Shown one piece after another: positions 44,207 to 53,751 of a stretch of DNA of 64,000 nucleotides (positions are counted from its first letter, which is position 1; each line of letters starts with the position of its first letter). The notes under the pieces were generated by a model. The model saw nothing but the letters and a program-made list of their open reading frames with translations. It ran no database searches and had not been told where the DNA came from. Location of the stretch: assembly GCA_937895705.1 (NCBI GenBank), contig CALBKM010000011.1, positions 1 through 64,000 of the forward strand, read 5' to 3'. The position numbers and the translations under genes are program-made. This DNA comes from an uncultured Clostridia bacterium (GTDB lineage Bacteria > Bacillota > Clostridia > Lachnospirales > Lachnospiraceae).

Positions 44207-44494
44207 ATGAAGTTAGTACCGTTAGGCGATAAGGTGGTATTAAAGCAGTTAGTAGCAGAGGAAACAACGAAGTCCGGTATCGTATTGCCGGGTCAGGCGA
44301 AGGAAAAGCCGCAGCAGGCTGAGGTTGTAGCGGTAGGACCGGGCGGAATGGTAGACGGTAAAGAAATTACCATGCAGGTAAAGGTAGGAGATCAGGTTAT
44401 TTATTCCAAGTACGCAGGTACCGAAGTAAAGCTTGGTGAGGAAGAGTTTATCATCGTAAAGCAAAATGATATTGTTGCGATTGTTGAGGACTAA
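44207..44494 (+). CDS. groES: Co-chaperonin GroES
   Basis: 95 residues, the usual size. KLVPLGDKVVLKQL at the start, mobile loop around TTKSGIVLPGQAKEKPQ, and VGDQVIYSKYAGTEVKLG. Forms the heptameric lid on GroEL. AAGGAGGA precedes the ATG. First gene of the CIRCE-controlled operon, 79 bases before groEL. Confidence 0.98.
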   Translation: MKLVPLGDKVVLKQLVAEETTKSGIVLPGQAKEKPQQAEVVAVGPGGMVDGKEITMQVKVGDQVIYSKYAGTEVKLGEEEFIIVKQNDIVAIVED

Positions 44495-44573
44495 GTATAA
44501 GCAGTAACAAGAGGCCGGTGCGGGAGTGCGCCGGAGAAGAAGTGTTTAATTTTATGGAACGGAGGCTATTATC

Positions 44574-46199
44574 ATGGCAAAGGAAATTAAGTATGGCGCA
44601 GAGGCTAGAACCGCGCTGGAGCAGGGCGTAAATAAGTTGGCAAATACCGTAAAGGTTACGTTGGGACCGAAGGGCAGAAACGTAGTTCTCGATAAGTCCT
44701 ACGGCGCACCGCTTATTACCAACGACGGTGTTACCATTGCAAAGGAAATCGAGCTTGAGGATGCATTCGAGAACATGGGTGCTCAGCTTGTAAAGGAAGT
44801 TGCAACCAAGACCAATGATGTGGCAGGTGACGGCACCACCACCGCTACCGTATTGGCACAGGCAATGATTAACGAAGGTATGAAGAACCTGGCAGCAGGT
44901 GCAAACCCGATTATCTTAAGAAAGGGTATGAGAAAGGCTACCGAGTGTGCGGTAGAGGCAATCTCCAATATGAGTTCCGCTATTACCGGTAAAGAGCAGG
45001 TGGCTAAGGTTGCTGCGATTTCCGCAGGCGACGAGACCGTAGGTCAGATGGTAGCTGATGCGATGGAAAAGGTTTCCAAGGACGGTGTTATTACCATCGA
45101 GGAATCCAAGACCATGAAGACCGAATTGGATGTTGTAGAAGGTATGCAGTTTGACCGCGGTTACATTTCCGCATATATGGCTACAGATATGGATAAGATG
45201 GAAGCGGTTCTTGACAATCCGTACATCCTTATTACCGACAAGAAGATTTCCAATATTCAGGATATTCTGCCGGTACTTGAGCAGATTGTACAGTCCGGTC
45301 AGAGACTTCTCATCATTGCTGAGGATGTTGAGGGCGAAGCTCTTACTACCTTAGTTCTTAACAAGCTTCGCGGTACCTTTGTAGTGGCGGCTGTTAAGGC
45401 TCCGGGCTACGGTGACAGAAGAAAGGCAATGCTTCAGGATATCGCAATTTTGACCGGCGGTACGGTAATCACCGACGAGCTGGGTCTTGACTTAAAGGAT
45501 ACCACCATGGATCAGTTGGGTCGCGCGAAGTCCGTGAAGGTGCAGAAGGAGAATACTATCATTGTTGACGGTGAAGGCGATAAGGCTGAAATCACAGCAA
45601 GAGTGGCTCAGATCAAGGCACAGATTGAGGAGACTACCTCCGAGTTCGATAGAGAAAAGCTTCAGGAAAGACTTGCAAAGCTTGCGGGTGGTGTGGCTGT
45701 TATCCGCGTAGGTGCGGCAACCGAGACCGAAATGAAGGAGAATAAGTTGCGTATGGAGGATGCTCTTGCGGCTACCAAGGCAGCTGTGGAAGAGGGTATT
45801 ATCGCAGGCGGCGGTTCCGCATATATCCACGCTTCCAAGGAAGTGGCTAAGCTTGCCGCATCTTTAGAGGGCGACGAGAGAACCGGTGCCAATATCATCC
45901 TTGCGGCTCTTGAGGCTCCGCTTCGTTGTATCGCAACCAATGCCGGTCTTGAGGGTTCCGTTATTGTTAACAAGGTAAAGGAAGAAAAGGTTGGTATCGG
46001 CTTCAATGCTCTGACCGAAGAGTATGTTGATATGGTGAAGGAAGGCATTCTGGACCCGGCAAAGGTTACCAGAAGTGCTCTTCAGAACGCAACCAGTGTT
46101 GCATCCACGTTCCTTACCACCGAATCCGCGGTGGCTAATATTAAGGAAGATATTCCGGCTATGCCGGCTGGCGGTGCCGGCGGCATGGGTATGATGTAA
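44574..46199 (+). CDS. groEL: Chaperonin GroEL
   Basis: 541 residues: ATP-driven protein folding chamber. KEIKYGAEARTALEQGVNKL, TLGPKGRNVVLDKSYGAP, NDVAGDGTTTATVLAQ (ATP/Mg site), PGYGDRRKAMLQDIAILTGG and the Gly-Met tail GGAGGMGMM. No frame disruption. Controlled together with groES. Confidence 0.99.
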   Translation: MAKEIKYGAEARTALEQGVNKLANTVKVTLGPKGRNVVLDKSYGAPLITNDGVTIAKEIELEDAFENMGAQLVKEVATKTNDVAGDGTTTATVLAQAMINEGMKNLAAGANPIILRKGMRKATECAVEAISNMSSAITGKEQVAKVAAISAGDETVGQMVADAMEKVSKDGVITIEESKTMKTELDVVEGMQFDRGYISAYMATDMDKMEAVLDNPYILITDKKISNIQDILPVLEQIVQSGQRLLIIAEDVEGEALTTLVLNKLRGTFVVAAVKAPGYGDRRKAMLQDIAILTGGTVITDELGLDLKDTTMDQLGRAKSVKVQKENTIIVDGEGDKAEITARVAQIKAQIEETTSEFDREKLQERLAKLAGGVAVIRVGAATETEMKENKLRMEDALAATKAAVEEGIIAGGGSAYIHASKEVAKLAASLEGDERTGANIILAALEAPLRCIATNAGLEGSVIVNKVKEEKVGIGFNALTEEYVDMVKEGILDPAKVTRSALQNATSVASTFLTTESAVANIKEDIPAMPAGGAGGMGMM

Positions 46200-46282
46200 A
46201 ACTCGATAAGATAAACGCCAGAACCTCGGAGGCATTTTTGCCGCCGGGGTATCTGCGTATTGTAAAGGAGAAGGAGATTTCA

Positions 46283-46786
46283 ATGAACGATTTGTATACG
46301 GAGGCAAGTGTAAAGAAAAGAGTGACCGCAACGGACACTTTGATAAAAGTGGTGGTTGTTGTTGCGTTGGTGGCGATGATTCTTGCAGGTTTTTTATTTA
46401 ACAAACTGATTACGATACTCGGAGTAGTGGGCATTTTTGTGGCGTACTATCTTTTACCGCAGTTGAATGTCATGTATGAGTATGTGTTCTGTGACGGCCA
46501 GCTGGATTTTGACAAGATTATGGCCGGTGAGAAGAGAAAGCATATGTATCGTCTGGATTTTGATCATGTGTTGATTATGGCACCGGCCAATTCTCATGCG
46601 CTTGACGGTTACAAAAGTAATCCGGCGGCAAAAAAGCTTGATTTTACTTCGTTGGAGAAGGACCGCAAGGTATATTGTATTGTAGAGTCCTCGGGAGACT
46701 TGCAGACGTTGGTGTATTTCGAGCCGAATGAAAAGATGATTTCTTATATCAAACAAAAGGCGCCGCGGAAGGTGTCCGAGTATTAA
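46283..46786 (+). CDS. DUF6106 family membrane protein
   Basis: 167 residues with two adjacent membrane spans (LIKVVVVVALVAMILAGFLF and ITILGVVGIFVAYYLLPQL) and a cytoplasmic C-terminal domain (MYEYVFCDGQLDFDKIMAGEKRK, LDFDHVLIMAPANSHALD). Function unknown. AAGGAGAAGGAG precedes ATG 46283; the frame is open to 46238 without a better start. It follows groEL by 83 bases with no clear terminator between. Confidence 0.8.
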   Translation: MNDLYTEASVKKRVTATDTLIKVVVVVALVAMILAGFLFNKLITILGVVGIFVAYYLLPQLNVMYEYVFCDGQLDFDKIMAGEKRKHMYRLDFDHVLIMAPANSHALDGYKSNPAAKKLDFTSLEKDRKVYCIVESSGDLQTLVYFEPNEKMISYIKQKAPRKVSEY

Positions 46787-46798
46787 TCAAACATTATT

Positions 46799-46832
46799 GG
46801 GGCTGTTGCAGAGATTGCGCAGCCCTTTTCTC
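46799..46832 (+). terminator. Intrinsic terminator after the DUF6106 gene
   Basis: GGGGCTG pairs with CAGCCC across a loop of about 14 bases, followed by TTTTCTC. Confidence 0.65.
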
Positions 46833-46991
46833 ACGTAATCCGGATATAAGTCTTTCTTAAAGTTCGAAAAGCCTTTACCGATTCGGAAGCTCTGTGTTAG
46901 TCTTAAAAGGCACAGAAAAGGGCGGCGTATTCGGTTTTGAAATGTGACAGTCCGTTTCGAATATATTTCTTCATATTTCTTTAATTAGCGC

Positions 46992-47020
46992 TTGACAAGT
47001 AAAATAAAACGAAGTAAAAT
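46992..47020 (+). promoter_or_regulatory. Promoter of guaB
   Basis: TTGACA (46992-46997, consensus), 17-bp spacer, TAAAAT (47015-47020), about 65 bases of leader before the ATG. Confidence 0.8.
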
Positions 47021-47092
47021 ACAAAGAATACAACCCCTAGTTATTTTCGGGATGTAAAAAATATTACTATAAAGAAAGAGAGGATTAGAAAC

Positions 47093-48550
47093 ATGGGCAT
47101 GATTATCGGTGACGGTATTACCTTTGATGACGTGTTATTGGTACCGGCGTATTCGGAAGTGATTCCGAATCAGGTGGATTTGACTACTTATCTCACGAAG
47201 AAGATCAAGTTAAATATTCCGCTTATGAGTGCAGGTATGGACACCGTAACGGAACACCGCATGGCAATTGCAATGGCAAGACAGGGCGGTATCGGTGTAA
47301 TTCACAAAAATATGAGTATTGAGGCGCAGGCTGAAGAGGTTGACAAGGTAAAACGTTCCGAGAATGGTGTTATTACAGACCCGTTTTCTTTATCCCCGGA
47401 ACATACACTCCATGATGCGGACGAGTTGATGGCAAAGTACCGTATTTCCGGTGTGCCGGTTACGGAAGGCAAGAAGCTTGTCGGTATTATTACGAACCGC
47501 GACCTTAAGTTTGAGACCGATTTTTCCAAGAAGATTAAGGAGAGCATGACCTCCGAAGGCCTCGTGACTGCAAGAGAAGGCGTGACATTAGAAGAAGCAA
47601 AGAAGATTCTTGCACAGGCAAGAAAGGAAAAGCTTCCGATTGTGGACGCAGAAGGTAACTTAAAGGGCCTTATTACCATTAAGGATATCGAAAAGCAGAT
47701 TAAGTATCCGCTTTCCGCTAAGGATTCTCAGGGAAGACTTCTTTGTGCGGCGGGTGTGGGTGTTACCGCTAACATCTTAGAGCGCGTGGAAGCTCTTGTA
47801 AAGGCAAAGGTAGATGCAATCGTTATCGACTCCGCACACGGCCATTCCGCAAACGTATTACGTTGCGTAGAGATGGTACACGGTGCATATCCGGATCTTC
47901 AGATTATTGCAGGTAATGTAGCGACCGCAGAGGCAACCGAAGACCTGATTAAGGCCGGCGTTGACTGTGTAAAGGTTGGTATCGGACCGGGTTCCATTTG
48001 TACCACCCGTGTGGTTGCAGGTATCGGCGTACCGCAGGTTACCGCTATTATGAACGCTTACGAAGCTGCTAAGAAGTATGACATCCCGATTATTGCAGAC
48101 GGCGGTATCAAGTATTCCGGTGATTTGACCAAGGCTATCGCTGCCGGTGCTAATGTATGTATGATGGGTAGCATCTTTGCGGGCTGTGACGAGAGCCCGG
48201 GAACCTTCGAGCTTTATCAGGGACGTAAGTATAAAGTATACCGCGGTATGGGCTCCATTGCTGCAATGGAGAACGGCAGTAAGGACCGTTACTTCCAGGC
48301 TGATGCAAAGAAGCTTGTTCCGGAAGGCGTGGAAGGTCGTGTGGCATACAAGGGTCTTGCTGAGGATACCGTATTCCAGTTACTGGGCGGTCTTCGTTCC
48401 GGTATGGGATACTGTGGCGCGAAGGATATCGAGACCTTAAAGCAGACCGGTCGTTTTGTAAAGATTTCCGCTGCTTCCTTAAAGGAAAGTCATCCGCATG
48501 ATATTCACATCACCAAGGAAGCACCGAATTACAGTATTGATGATAAGTAA
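47093..48550 (+). CDS. guaB: IMP dehydrogenase GuaB
   Basis: 485 residues. Oxidises IMP to XMP, first step toward GMP. TIM barrel: GITFDDVLLVPAYSEV, PLMSAGMDTVTEHRMA; two CBS domains inserted at about 95-210 (VPVTEGKKLVGIITNRDL, IVDAEGNLKGLITIKD); KVGIGPGSICTTRVV with the catalytic Cys; GSKDRYFQ in the flap. Normal length for bacteria. Monocistronic between its promoter and a terminator. Confidence 0.98.
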   Translation: MGMIIGDGITFDDVLLVPAYSEVIPNQVDLTTYLTKKIKLNIPLMSAGMDTVTEHRMAIAMARQGGIGVIHKNMSIEAQAEEVDKVKRSENGVITDPFSLSPEHTLHDADELMAKYRISGVPVTEGKKLVGIITNRDLKFETDFSKKIKESMTSEGLVTAREGVTLEEAKKILAQARKEKLPIVDAEGNLKGLITIKDIEKQIKYPLSAKDSQGRLLCAAGVGVTANILERVEALVKAKVDAIVIDSAHGHSANVLRCVEMVHGAYPDLQIIAGNVATAEATEDLIKAGVDCVKVGIGPGSICTTRVVAGIGVPQVTAIMNAYEAAKKYDIPIIADGGIKYSGDLTKAIAAGANVCMMGSIFAGCDESPGTFELYQGRKYKVYRGMGSIAAMENGSKDRYFQADAKKLVPEGVEGRVAYKGLAEDTVFQLLGGLRSGMGYCGAKDIETLKQTGRFVKISAASLKESHPHDIHITKEAPNYSIDDK

Positions 48551-48571
48551 GATTTGATTGTGATATGATGG

Positions 48572-48616
48572 AAGAGAGAACTGTGACGAATAAATCGTTG
48601 CAATTCTCTCTTTTTT
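48572..48616 (+). terminator. Intrinsic terminator after guaB
   Basis: AGAGAGAA pairs with TTCTCTCT across a loop of about 23 bases with a further short inner pairing, followed by six T. Confidence 0.8.
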
Positions 48617-48649
48617 GTGGCACTTTCAGTGGATTTTTGCGGAAAAATA

Positions 48650-48678
48650 TTGAAAAATGAATTAAATTGTGGTAAAAT
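48650..48678 (+). promoter_or_regulatory. Promoter of the phosphorelay operon
   Basis: TTGAAA (48650-48655), 17-bp spacer, TAAAAT (48673-48678), leader of about 67 bases. Confidence 0.65.
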
Positions 48679-48751
48679 AAAGGGTGGAGTGGGGGAATTA
48701 TGTGTATAGAAGAGAAACGAGTAAATTATCTATGAGGAGAAGGGGGCAAAA

Positions 48752-51367
48752 ATGGATTTGGATATCCTTGTGCTCGGCTTACAATATATATCGGTTCTGC
48801 TTTCTTTCTTTTTTATTGCCTTTGTGGCATATCAAAAAAGATCGGCGTTATGCAGTCACTTGTTAATGTTCTCTTTGGGAGTGTTGATGAACGGACTGGC
48901 ATATACCTTTGAATTGCACAGCGGGGTAATTGAAGAAACGTTAATGGCCATCCGGTTCGAGTACATCGGACTTTGTACGGCCACGACTTGCGCGGTGCTG
49001 TTTGTCTGTGAATTATTCCATGTCAACTTGAAAAAATGGATTCGCGGAGTGATGGTTGGTTTCTTTGCTTTATCCTGTATTGTTATAACCACAAATGAGT
49101 ATCATCATCTGCATTATAAAGAAGCTCATTTGGAGCTGCATGATTACATAGCGATATTCAGGATGACTCCGGGACCGTATTATGTGGTTCATTCCGTATT
49201 TACCCTGATTTCCCTGTCGGTTTGTGTGGGGGTAATTATCTATGCGTGGATCAGGGATTTGAAGTGGAGGGAAAATTACAAAAAGTATCTGTTCCTTGCG
49301 TTGGCGGCGGTGTTTCCGGTGGTGTGCTGGGCGCTTCGCCTGGTAGAAGGATTAAAGGCTTATGATTTGATTCCTTTCGGTCTGTTCTGGACCAATGCCT
49401 TTTTTATACTGATTTTGTACTATTTCCGTTACTTTGACGTGGCGGAAAGCGCGAAAAACGAGGTGCTGGAGACGTTAGAAGAGGGAATACTGGTTTGCGA
49501 CGAAGACGGTAAGATTTTGTATACAAATGAAAGAATGGGGGAGATTTTACAGCGGAAAACGGTAACGACAGTTTCCGATGTGCTGGAAGAGCTTTCTCCT
49601 GCGGATGAAGGAGAATTCCGGATAAACGGTAAGTATTATGCGGTAATCGAGTCGGAAGTGTATGAAGGGGACCGGGTCAAAGGTAAGACTTGGTGTTTTA
49701 TCGATATGACACAGACGAAGGAGAAGGAGCAGCAGTTGACGGAGCTTCATCAGGAAGCAATGGCAGCCAATAATGCAAAGAGCAATTTCCTTGCCAATAT
49801 GTCTCATGAAATTCGTACCCCGATTAATACCATTCTCGGAATGGATGAACTGATTTTACGGGAAGCGCAGAATATTAATGTAATTGAATACGCGCAAAAC
49901 ATAAAGAGTGAAGGCAGAACATTGATGTCTTTGATTAACGACCTTCTGGATTTCTCCAAAATCGAATCCGGTAAGATGGAACTGGCAGAGACGGAATACC
50001 GGATGTCTTCCCTTCTTCATGATGTGGTTGCCATGTTTTCCATTAAGGCGGAAGAGAAGGGACTGGATTTTAACGTAGAGGTGGCAGAGAACATTCCGGC
50101 TGTGTTGTATGGGGATGAAATCCGTATTAAGCAGATTTTAAGCAATTTATTAAGCAATGCGGTGAAATATACGGAGCGGGGTGAAATCGGTCTTAAGGTG
50201 GAATGGGAATCCCGAGGAGGCAAAGATGTATTGTTGTCCATTAAGGTAAAGGATAGCGGCATCGGTATCCGTAAAGAAGATATGGGGACGATTTTTGATA
50301 AGTTCAAGCGTTTTGATGCGGTACGAAATAATAAAATCGAAGGTACCGGATTGGGCATGAACATCACGGCTCAGTTACTGCAGTTGATGCAGGGTGAGAT
50401 TTTTGTGGAAAGCAAGTACGGCGTCGGTTCGGAATTCGAAGTGCGTATCCCGCAAGTGATTGTTGATGCGACACCGATGGGAAGTTATTCTTACAAAAAG
50501 CATACTACGGAGCATGACAGTGTAAGAGAAACGTTTACCGCACCGAAGGGAAAACTGCTTGTGGTAGACGACAATATAATGAATCGCGTGGTGGTAAAAG
50601 GACTGTTAAAGCAAACGCTGCTTCAGATCGATGAGGCGGAAAACGGGGAGGAGTGTCTGAAGAAAGTCCGGGACAATTATTATAATATCATTCTTATGGA
50701 CCATATGATGCCGGGAATGGACGGAGTGGAAACATTGCAACGGTTGCGTAAACAGGAGGGACCGTGTCAAAAGACCGTTGTTATTGTGTTGACGGCAAAT
50801 GCGGTGGTAGGAGTAAGAGACTTTTATCTGGAACAGGGATTTGACGATTACATGAGCAAGCCAATCAGCGGAAGGCTGTTGGAAGAGTTACTGTTAAAAT
50901 ATCTACCGGATGATTTGGTTGTAAAACGGGAAGTGTCCGGCGGTATTAATGTTATAAATGCGAAGCAGGAAGGATTCCGGCCGAAAGAAATCCGGAATGT
51001 GCTGGCGGTTGAGAAAATCGATCTGGACGGAGGTCTGGAGCGCATGAACGGCAGTAGGGATATGTACCGTCGATTGGCCCAACTGTTTGCCGATCGATGT
51101 GAAGACCGGTTGCGGTTGTTACACGAACATATCCGGAGCGAGGATTTGCCTGCATATGTAGCGCTGTTGCAATCACTAAAAAACGAAGCGGAATTGTTGG
51201 GAGCCACGGATCTTGCGGAACTTTCCAAAGAACAGGAGAAGATGGGGAAGAAAGGGGATTTGTCCTTTGTAAGAGACAAGTTTGTACTGCTTTCGGCAGA
51301 GTATCAGAGAGTTGCACAGTGCTTTAAAACCTTGTTTGATAACTTTAAAGAAGAAGGAGGTTGCTAG
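48752..51367 (+). CDS. Hybrid sensor histidine kinase with 7TM input, receiver and degenerate HPt
   Basis: 871 residues. Order: N-terminal 7TM region (about 1-220), a short PAS-like part (SAKNEVLETLEEGILVCDED), coiled coil, HisKA with His352 in SHEIRTP, HATPase (LLSNAVKYTERGE, VKDSGIGIRKEDM, EGTGLGMNI), receiver with Asp650 in LMDHMMPGMDG and lysine in YMSKPI, then a C-terminal HPt-like helical bundle. In that bundle the phosphorylatable His is Gln807 (LLQSLKNEAELLGA), so it should not pass phosphate on. GGAGAAGGGGG precedes the ATG. Heads a three-gene operon; ligand unknown. Confidence 0.92.
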   Translation: MDLDILVLGLQYISVLLSFFFIAFVAYQKRSALCSHLLMFSLGVLMNGLAYTFELHSGVIEETLMAIRFEYIGLCTATTCAVLFVCELFHVNLKKWIRGVMVGFFALSCIVITTNEYHHLHYKEAHLELHDYIAIFRMTPGPYYVVHSVFTLISLSVCVGVIIYAWIRDLKWRENYKKYLFLALAAVFPVVCWALRLVEGLKAYDLIPFGLFWTNAFFILILYYFRYFDVAESAKNEVLETLEEGILVCDEDGKILYTNERMGEILQRKTVTTVSDVLEELSPADEGEFRINGKYYAVIESEVYEGDRVKGKTWCFIDMTQTKEKEQQLTELHQEAMAANNAKSNFLANMSHEIRTPINTILGMDELILREAQNINVIEYAQNIKSEGRTLMSLINDLLDFSKIESGKMELAETEYRMSSLLHDVVAMFSIKAEEKGLDFNVEVAENIPAVLYGDEIRIKQILSNLLSNAVKYTERGEIGLKVEWESRGGKDVLLSIKVKDSGIGIRKEDMGTIFDKFKRFDAVRNNKIEGTGLGMNITAQLLQLMQGEIFVESKYGVGSEFEVRIPQVIVDATPMGSYSYKKHTTEHDSVRETFTAPKGKLLVVDDNIMNRVVVKGLLKQTLLQIDEAENGEECLKKVRDNYYNIILMDHMMPGMDGVETLQRLRKQEGPCQKTVVIVLTANAVVGVRDFYLEQGFDDYMSKPISGRLLEELLLKYLPDDLVVKREVSGGINVINAKQEGFRPKEIRNVLAVEKIDLDGGLERMNGSRDMYRRLAQLFADRCEDRLRLLHEHIRSEDLPAYVALLQSLKNEAELLGATDLAELSKEQEKMGKKGDLSFVRDKFVLLSAEYQRVAQCFKTLFDNFKEEGGC

Positions 51368-51369
51368 AA

Positions 51370-52254
51370 ATGCTACAGTTCCTGACTGGATTCTGGTGCG
51401 GTTGTATAGCGGCCACACTTGTACTTTGTCTGACGTATTCCAACAAATTAAGGCAGATGAAAGAACGATTGGAAAAGGTCGAGTCTGCCGGGGGAACTAC
51501 GGAGTCGAAAGAAAGTAAGAAGTTACCTGCGGATGTGCCAAGGGTTCTTTTGGTTGACGACAGTCGTTTGAGCAGAACGTTGATGAGGGGGATGTTAGAA
51601 AAAAAAGATTTGGAAATCATTGAAGCCGCAAACGGCGCGGAATGTCTGAAAATGGCCCAAAAGTACAGCGTTGATCTTATATTTCTGGATCAGAATATGC
51701 CGGGGTCGGACGGAGACGAGATACTACAGCTTTTATGGGATAAATGCGGCGTAAAGCATGAAGTACCGGTGGTGGCGGTAGGGTCTACGATTCGGAAAGC
51801 AAACGAAAAAGAATTTCGTCAAAAAGGATATGTGGCTTGTCTCGGAAAGCCGATACAGGAAAACCGTATGGATGAGATTCTTGAGCAGGTTCTGACCGGC
51901 AGAGAGGAAGAACAGAAGCCGGAGGGATTTTCTTACCGGAACGGTTTGGCGAATTTTGACGGCAATGAAGAGGTATATAGGGAAACGCTTGTCCTGTTTG
52001 CGGAGCTTTGGGCAGAAAGGAAGGAACAATTGCGACAATTTCTGGAAGAAGAAAATATGCCGGAATATGCAATCCTGATTCATGCTATAAAGGGAGACGC
52101 ACGAACCCTCGGTGCAGATGTTCTGGGAGGAATTGCGTATGAACAGGAGTTAAAAGCAAAAGCAGGAAATTACGAAGCGGTGAAGGCGGACTTTGAACGG
52201 GTAATATTGACGGGAGATAAAACAGCGGAGTATTTTAGACGGATGTTTTCATAA
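51370..52254 (+). CDS. Membrane-anchored receiver-HPt protein
   Basis: 294 residues. One N-terminal membrane segment (FLTGFWCGCIAATLVLCL), a short coil, a receiver domain (RVLLVDDSRLSRTLMRGML, phosphoacceptor Asp107 in FLDQNMPG, KPIQ), and a C-terminal HPt domain with intact His238 (LIHAIKGDARTLGA). It could take phosphate from the upstream kinase and supply the HPt step that the kinase lacks. Start is ATG 51370, with AAGGAGG 10 nt upstream; it begins 2 bases after the kinase stop. Confidence 0.9.
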   Translation: MLQFLTGFWCGCIAATLVLCLTYSNKLRQMKERLEKVESAGGTTESKESKKLPADVPRVLLVDDSRLSRTLMRGMLEKKDLEIIEAANGAECLKMAQKYSVDLIFLDQNMPGSDGDEILQLLWDKCGVKHEVPVVAVGSTIRKANEKEFRQKGYVACLGKPIQENRMDEILEQVLTGREEEQKPEGFSYRNGLANFDGNEEVYRETLVLFAELWAERKEQLRQFLEEENMPEYAILIHAIKGDARTLGADVLGGIAYEQELKAKAGNYEAVKADFERVILTGDKTAEYFRRMFS

Positions 52255-52273
52255 AACACAGGAGGACAAAGGC

Positions 52274-52645
52274 ATGATGAAGAAAAAGATACTTGCGATT
52301 GATGACAGTATAATTGCCCTGAAACAATTGCAAAACATTCTGGAAAAGAAGTTTGAGTTTGTAGGAGTCACCAGCGGACTGGCAGGATTGAAACGTCTGG
52401 ACAGCGAGGAGTTTGATTTGGTGTTGCTGGATATTGAGATGCCGGTGATGGATGGGTTTGCCACATTGACTTCCATCAGGCAGAGAGAAAGCATCAAGGA
52501 CATTCCGATTATTATTCTGACCGGTACGAGACATAAGCAGAAGGTGATTAAAGGAATCACCAGCGGTGTACACGGTTATGTTGTGAAACCGGCGGACTCC
52601 GAGTTGTTGATTGCCAAAATAGAGACCGCACTCGGGCTTAGATAA
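52274..52645 (+). CDS. Single-domain response regulator (CheY-like)
   Basis: 123 residues: KILAIDDSIIALKQLQNIL, phosphoacceptor Asp53 in LLDIEMPVMDG, ILTGTR, and VVKPADSELL. No output domain, so it presumably signals by protein contact or shuttles phosphate. GGAGG lies 8 nt before ATG 52274. 19 bases after the receiver-HPt gene; last gene of the phosphorelay set. Confidence 0.93.
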   Translation: MMKKKILAIDDSIIALKQLQNILEKKFEFVGVTSGLAGLKRLDSEEFDLVLLDIEMPVMDGFATLTSIRQRESIKDIPIIILTGTRHKQKVIKGITSGVHGYVVKPADSELLIAKIETALGLR

Positions 52646-52700
52646 AGCCTAAGATGCTCTTTCACATTTTTTTCACAGTTATAACAAAAACTCTTCATGG

Positions 52701-52729
52701 TTGCATTGTAGAATAAGATGTGGTATGGT
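52701..52729 (+). promoter_or_regulatory. Promoter of the ABC transporter operon
   Basis: TTGCAT (52701-52706), 17-bp spacer, TATGGT (52724-52729). Confidence 0.55.
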
Positions 52730-52761
52730 AGGAGAGAAGCAAAAAAAAGGAGGGCACAAAA

Positions 52762-53751
52762 GTGATTGAAGCCATTGGATTGGTGAAGGAGTACGGCGAC
52801 CATGTTGCTGTGGATCACTTGAATTTCAAAGTAGAAAAGGGACAGATTCTCGGCTTTTTAGGACCGAACGGAGCCGGAAAGTCCACAACCATGAATATGT
52901 TAACCGGTTACATATCCGCAACGGAAGGTACGATTTTGGTAAACGGCTATGATATGCTGGAGGAGCCGGAGTATGCGAAGCGCAGCATCGGCTATTTGCC
53001 GGAGCAGCCGCCGGTGTACCCGGATATGACCGTAACGGAATATTTGCAGTTTGTTACCGAATTAAAGAAGGTGCCGCGCAAGGATCGTGAGAATGAGGTA
53101 AATCGTGTCATTGAAGTGACTCAGTTAGATGCTATGCGGGGCCGTTTGATTCAGCATCTTTCCAAGGGATATCGTCAGCGTGTAGGCATTGCGCAGGCGC
53201 TTGTGGGAAATCCCGAGGTGATTATTCTGGACGAGCCGACGGTAGGTCTGGACCCGAAGCAGATTATCGAAATTAGAGAGCTGATGAAGAGTCTGGCGAA
53301 AGAACATACTGTTCTGTTGAGTTCTCATATTATGCAGGAAATCAGTGCGGTGTGCGATCATATTATGATTATCAGCCATGGAAAACTGGTGCTTTCCGGT
53401 ACTCCGGAGGAGTTACAGAGGCAGGCGAATCAAGGAGAAAATGTAGAGCTTGAAGTTCTCGGAACGAAGGATGCGGTGATGAAGGTGCTGAGTCCGCTTA
53501 CCGGGAATTGTGAATTGGAAGAGATTTCTGCGGAATCCGCAAACGGATACGCAGTGAAGATAAAAGGAACCGAAGATATTCGTGAAAAACTGTTCTTTGC
53601 ATTTGCAAAGGCAAACCTTCCGGTTGTGAAGCTGGTACGTAATACAAAGACCCTGGAAGATATTTTCTTAGAGGCGACGTCAGGTACCGGTACATGGGAG
53701 AAAACGGTTCCGGATGACCGGGAAACAGAGGAGAAGGAGGCAGTCAAATAA
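52762..53751 (+). CDS. ABC transporter ATP-binding protein (GldA-like)
   Basis: 329 residues, GTG start with AAGGAGGG upstream. Walker A GPNGAGKST, signature LSKGYRQRVGIAQAL, Walker B VIILDEPTVGLD, switch His in LLSSHIMQEI. The C-terminal ~100 residues (ELEVLGTKDAVMKVLSPL) form the regulatory extension seen in GldA/CcmA-type exporters. Powers the permease in the next gene; they share one base (TAATG). Confidence 0.93.
   Translation: MIEAIGLVKEYGDHVAVDHLNFKVEKGQILGFLGPNGAGKSTTMNMLTGYISATEGTILVNGYDMLEEPEYAKRSIGYLPEQPPVYPDMTVTEYLQFVTELKKVPRKDRENEVNRVIEVTQLDAMRGRLIQHLSKGYRQRVGIAQALVGNPEVIILDEPTVGLDPKQIIEIRELMKSLAKEHTVLLSSHIMQEISAVCDHIMIISHGKLVLSGTPEELQRQANQGENVELEVLGTKDAVMKVLSPLTGNCELEEISAESANGYAVKIKGTEDIREKLFFAFAKANLPVVKLVRNTKTLEDIFLEATSGTGTWEKTVPDDRETEEKEAVK

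Larger units (their letters stand above)
46787..47092. other. Intergenic region before guaB
   Basis: 306 bases without a reading frame. It holds a hairpin near the left end (GGGCTG/CAGCCC at about 46800-46826 followed by TTTTC) and the guaB promoter. I looked for a purine or ppGpp-type riboswitch core and could not support one; the region between 46850 and 46980 has no feature I can name. Confidence 0.6.

Noticed and set aside
46787..46991. Possible purine-type riboswitch before guaB
   Set aside because: No conserved three-way junction core could be found, and most of the region precedes the predicted promoter so would not be transcribed with guaB.
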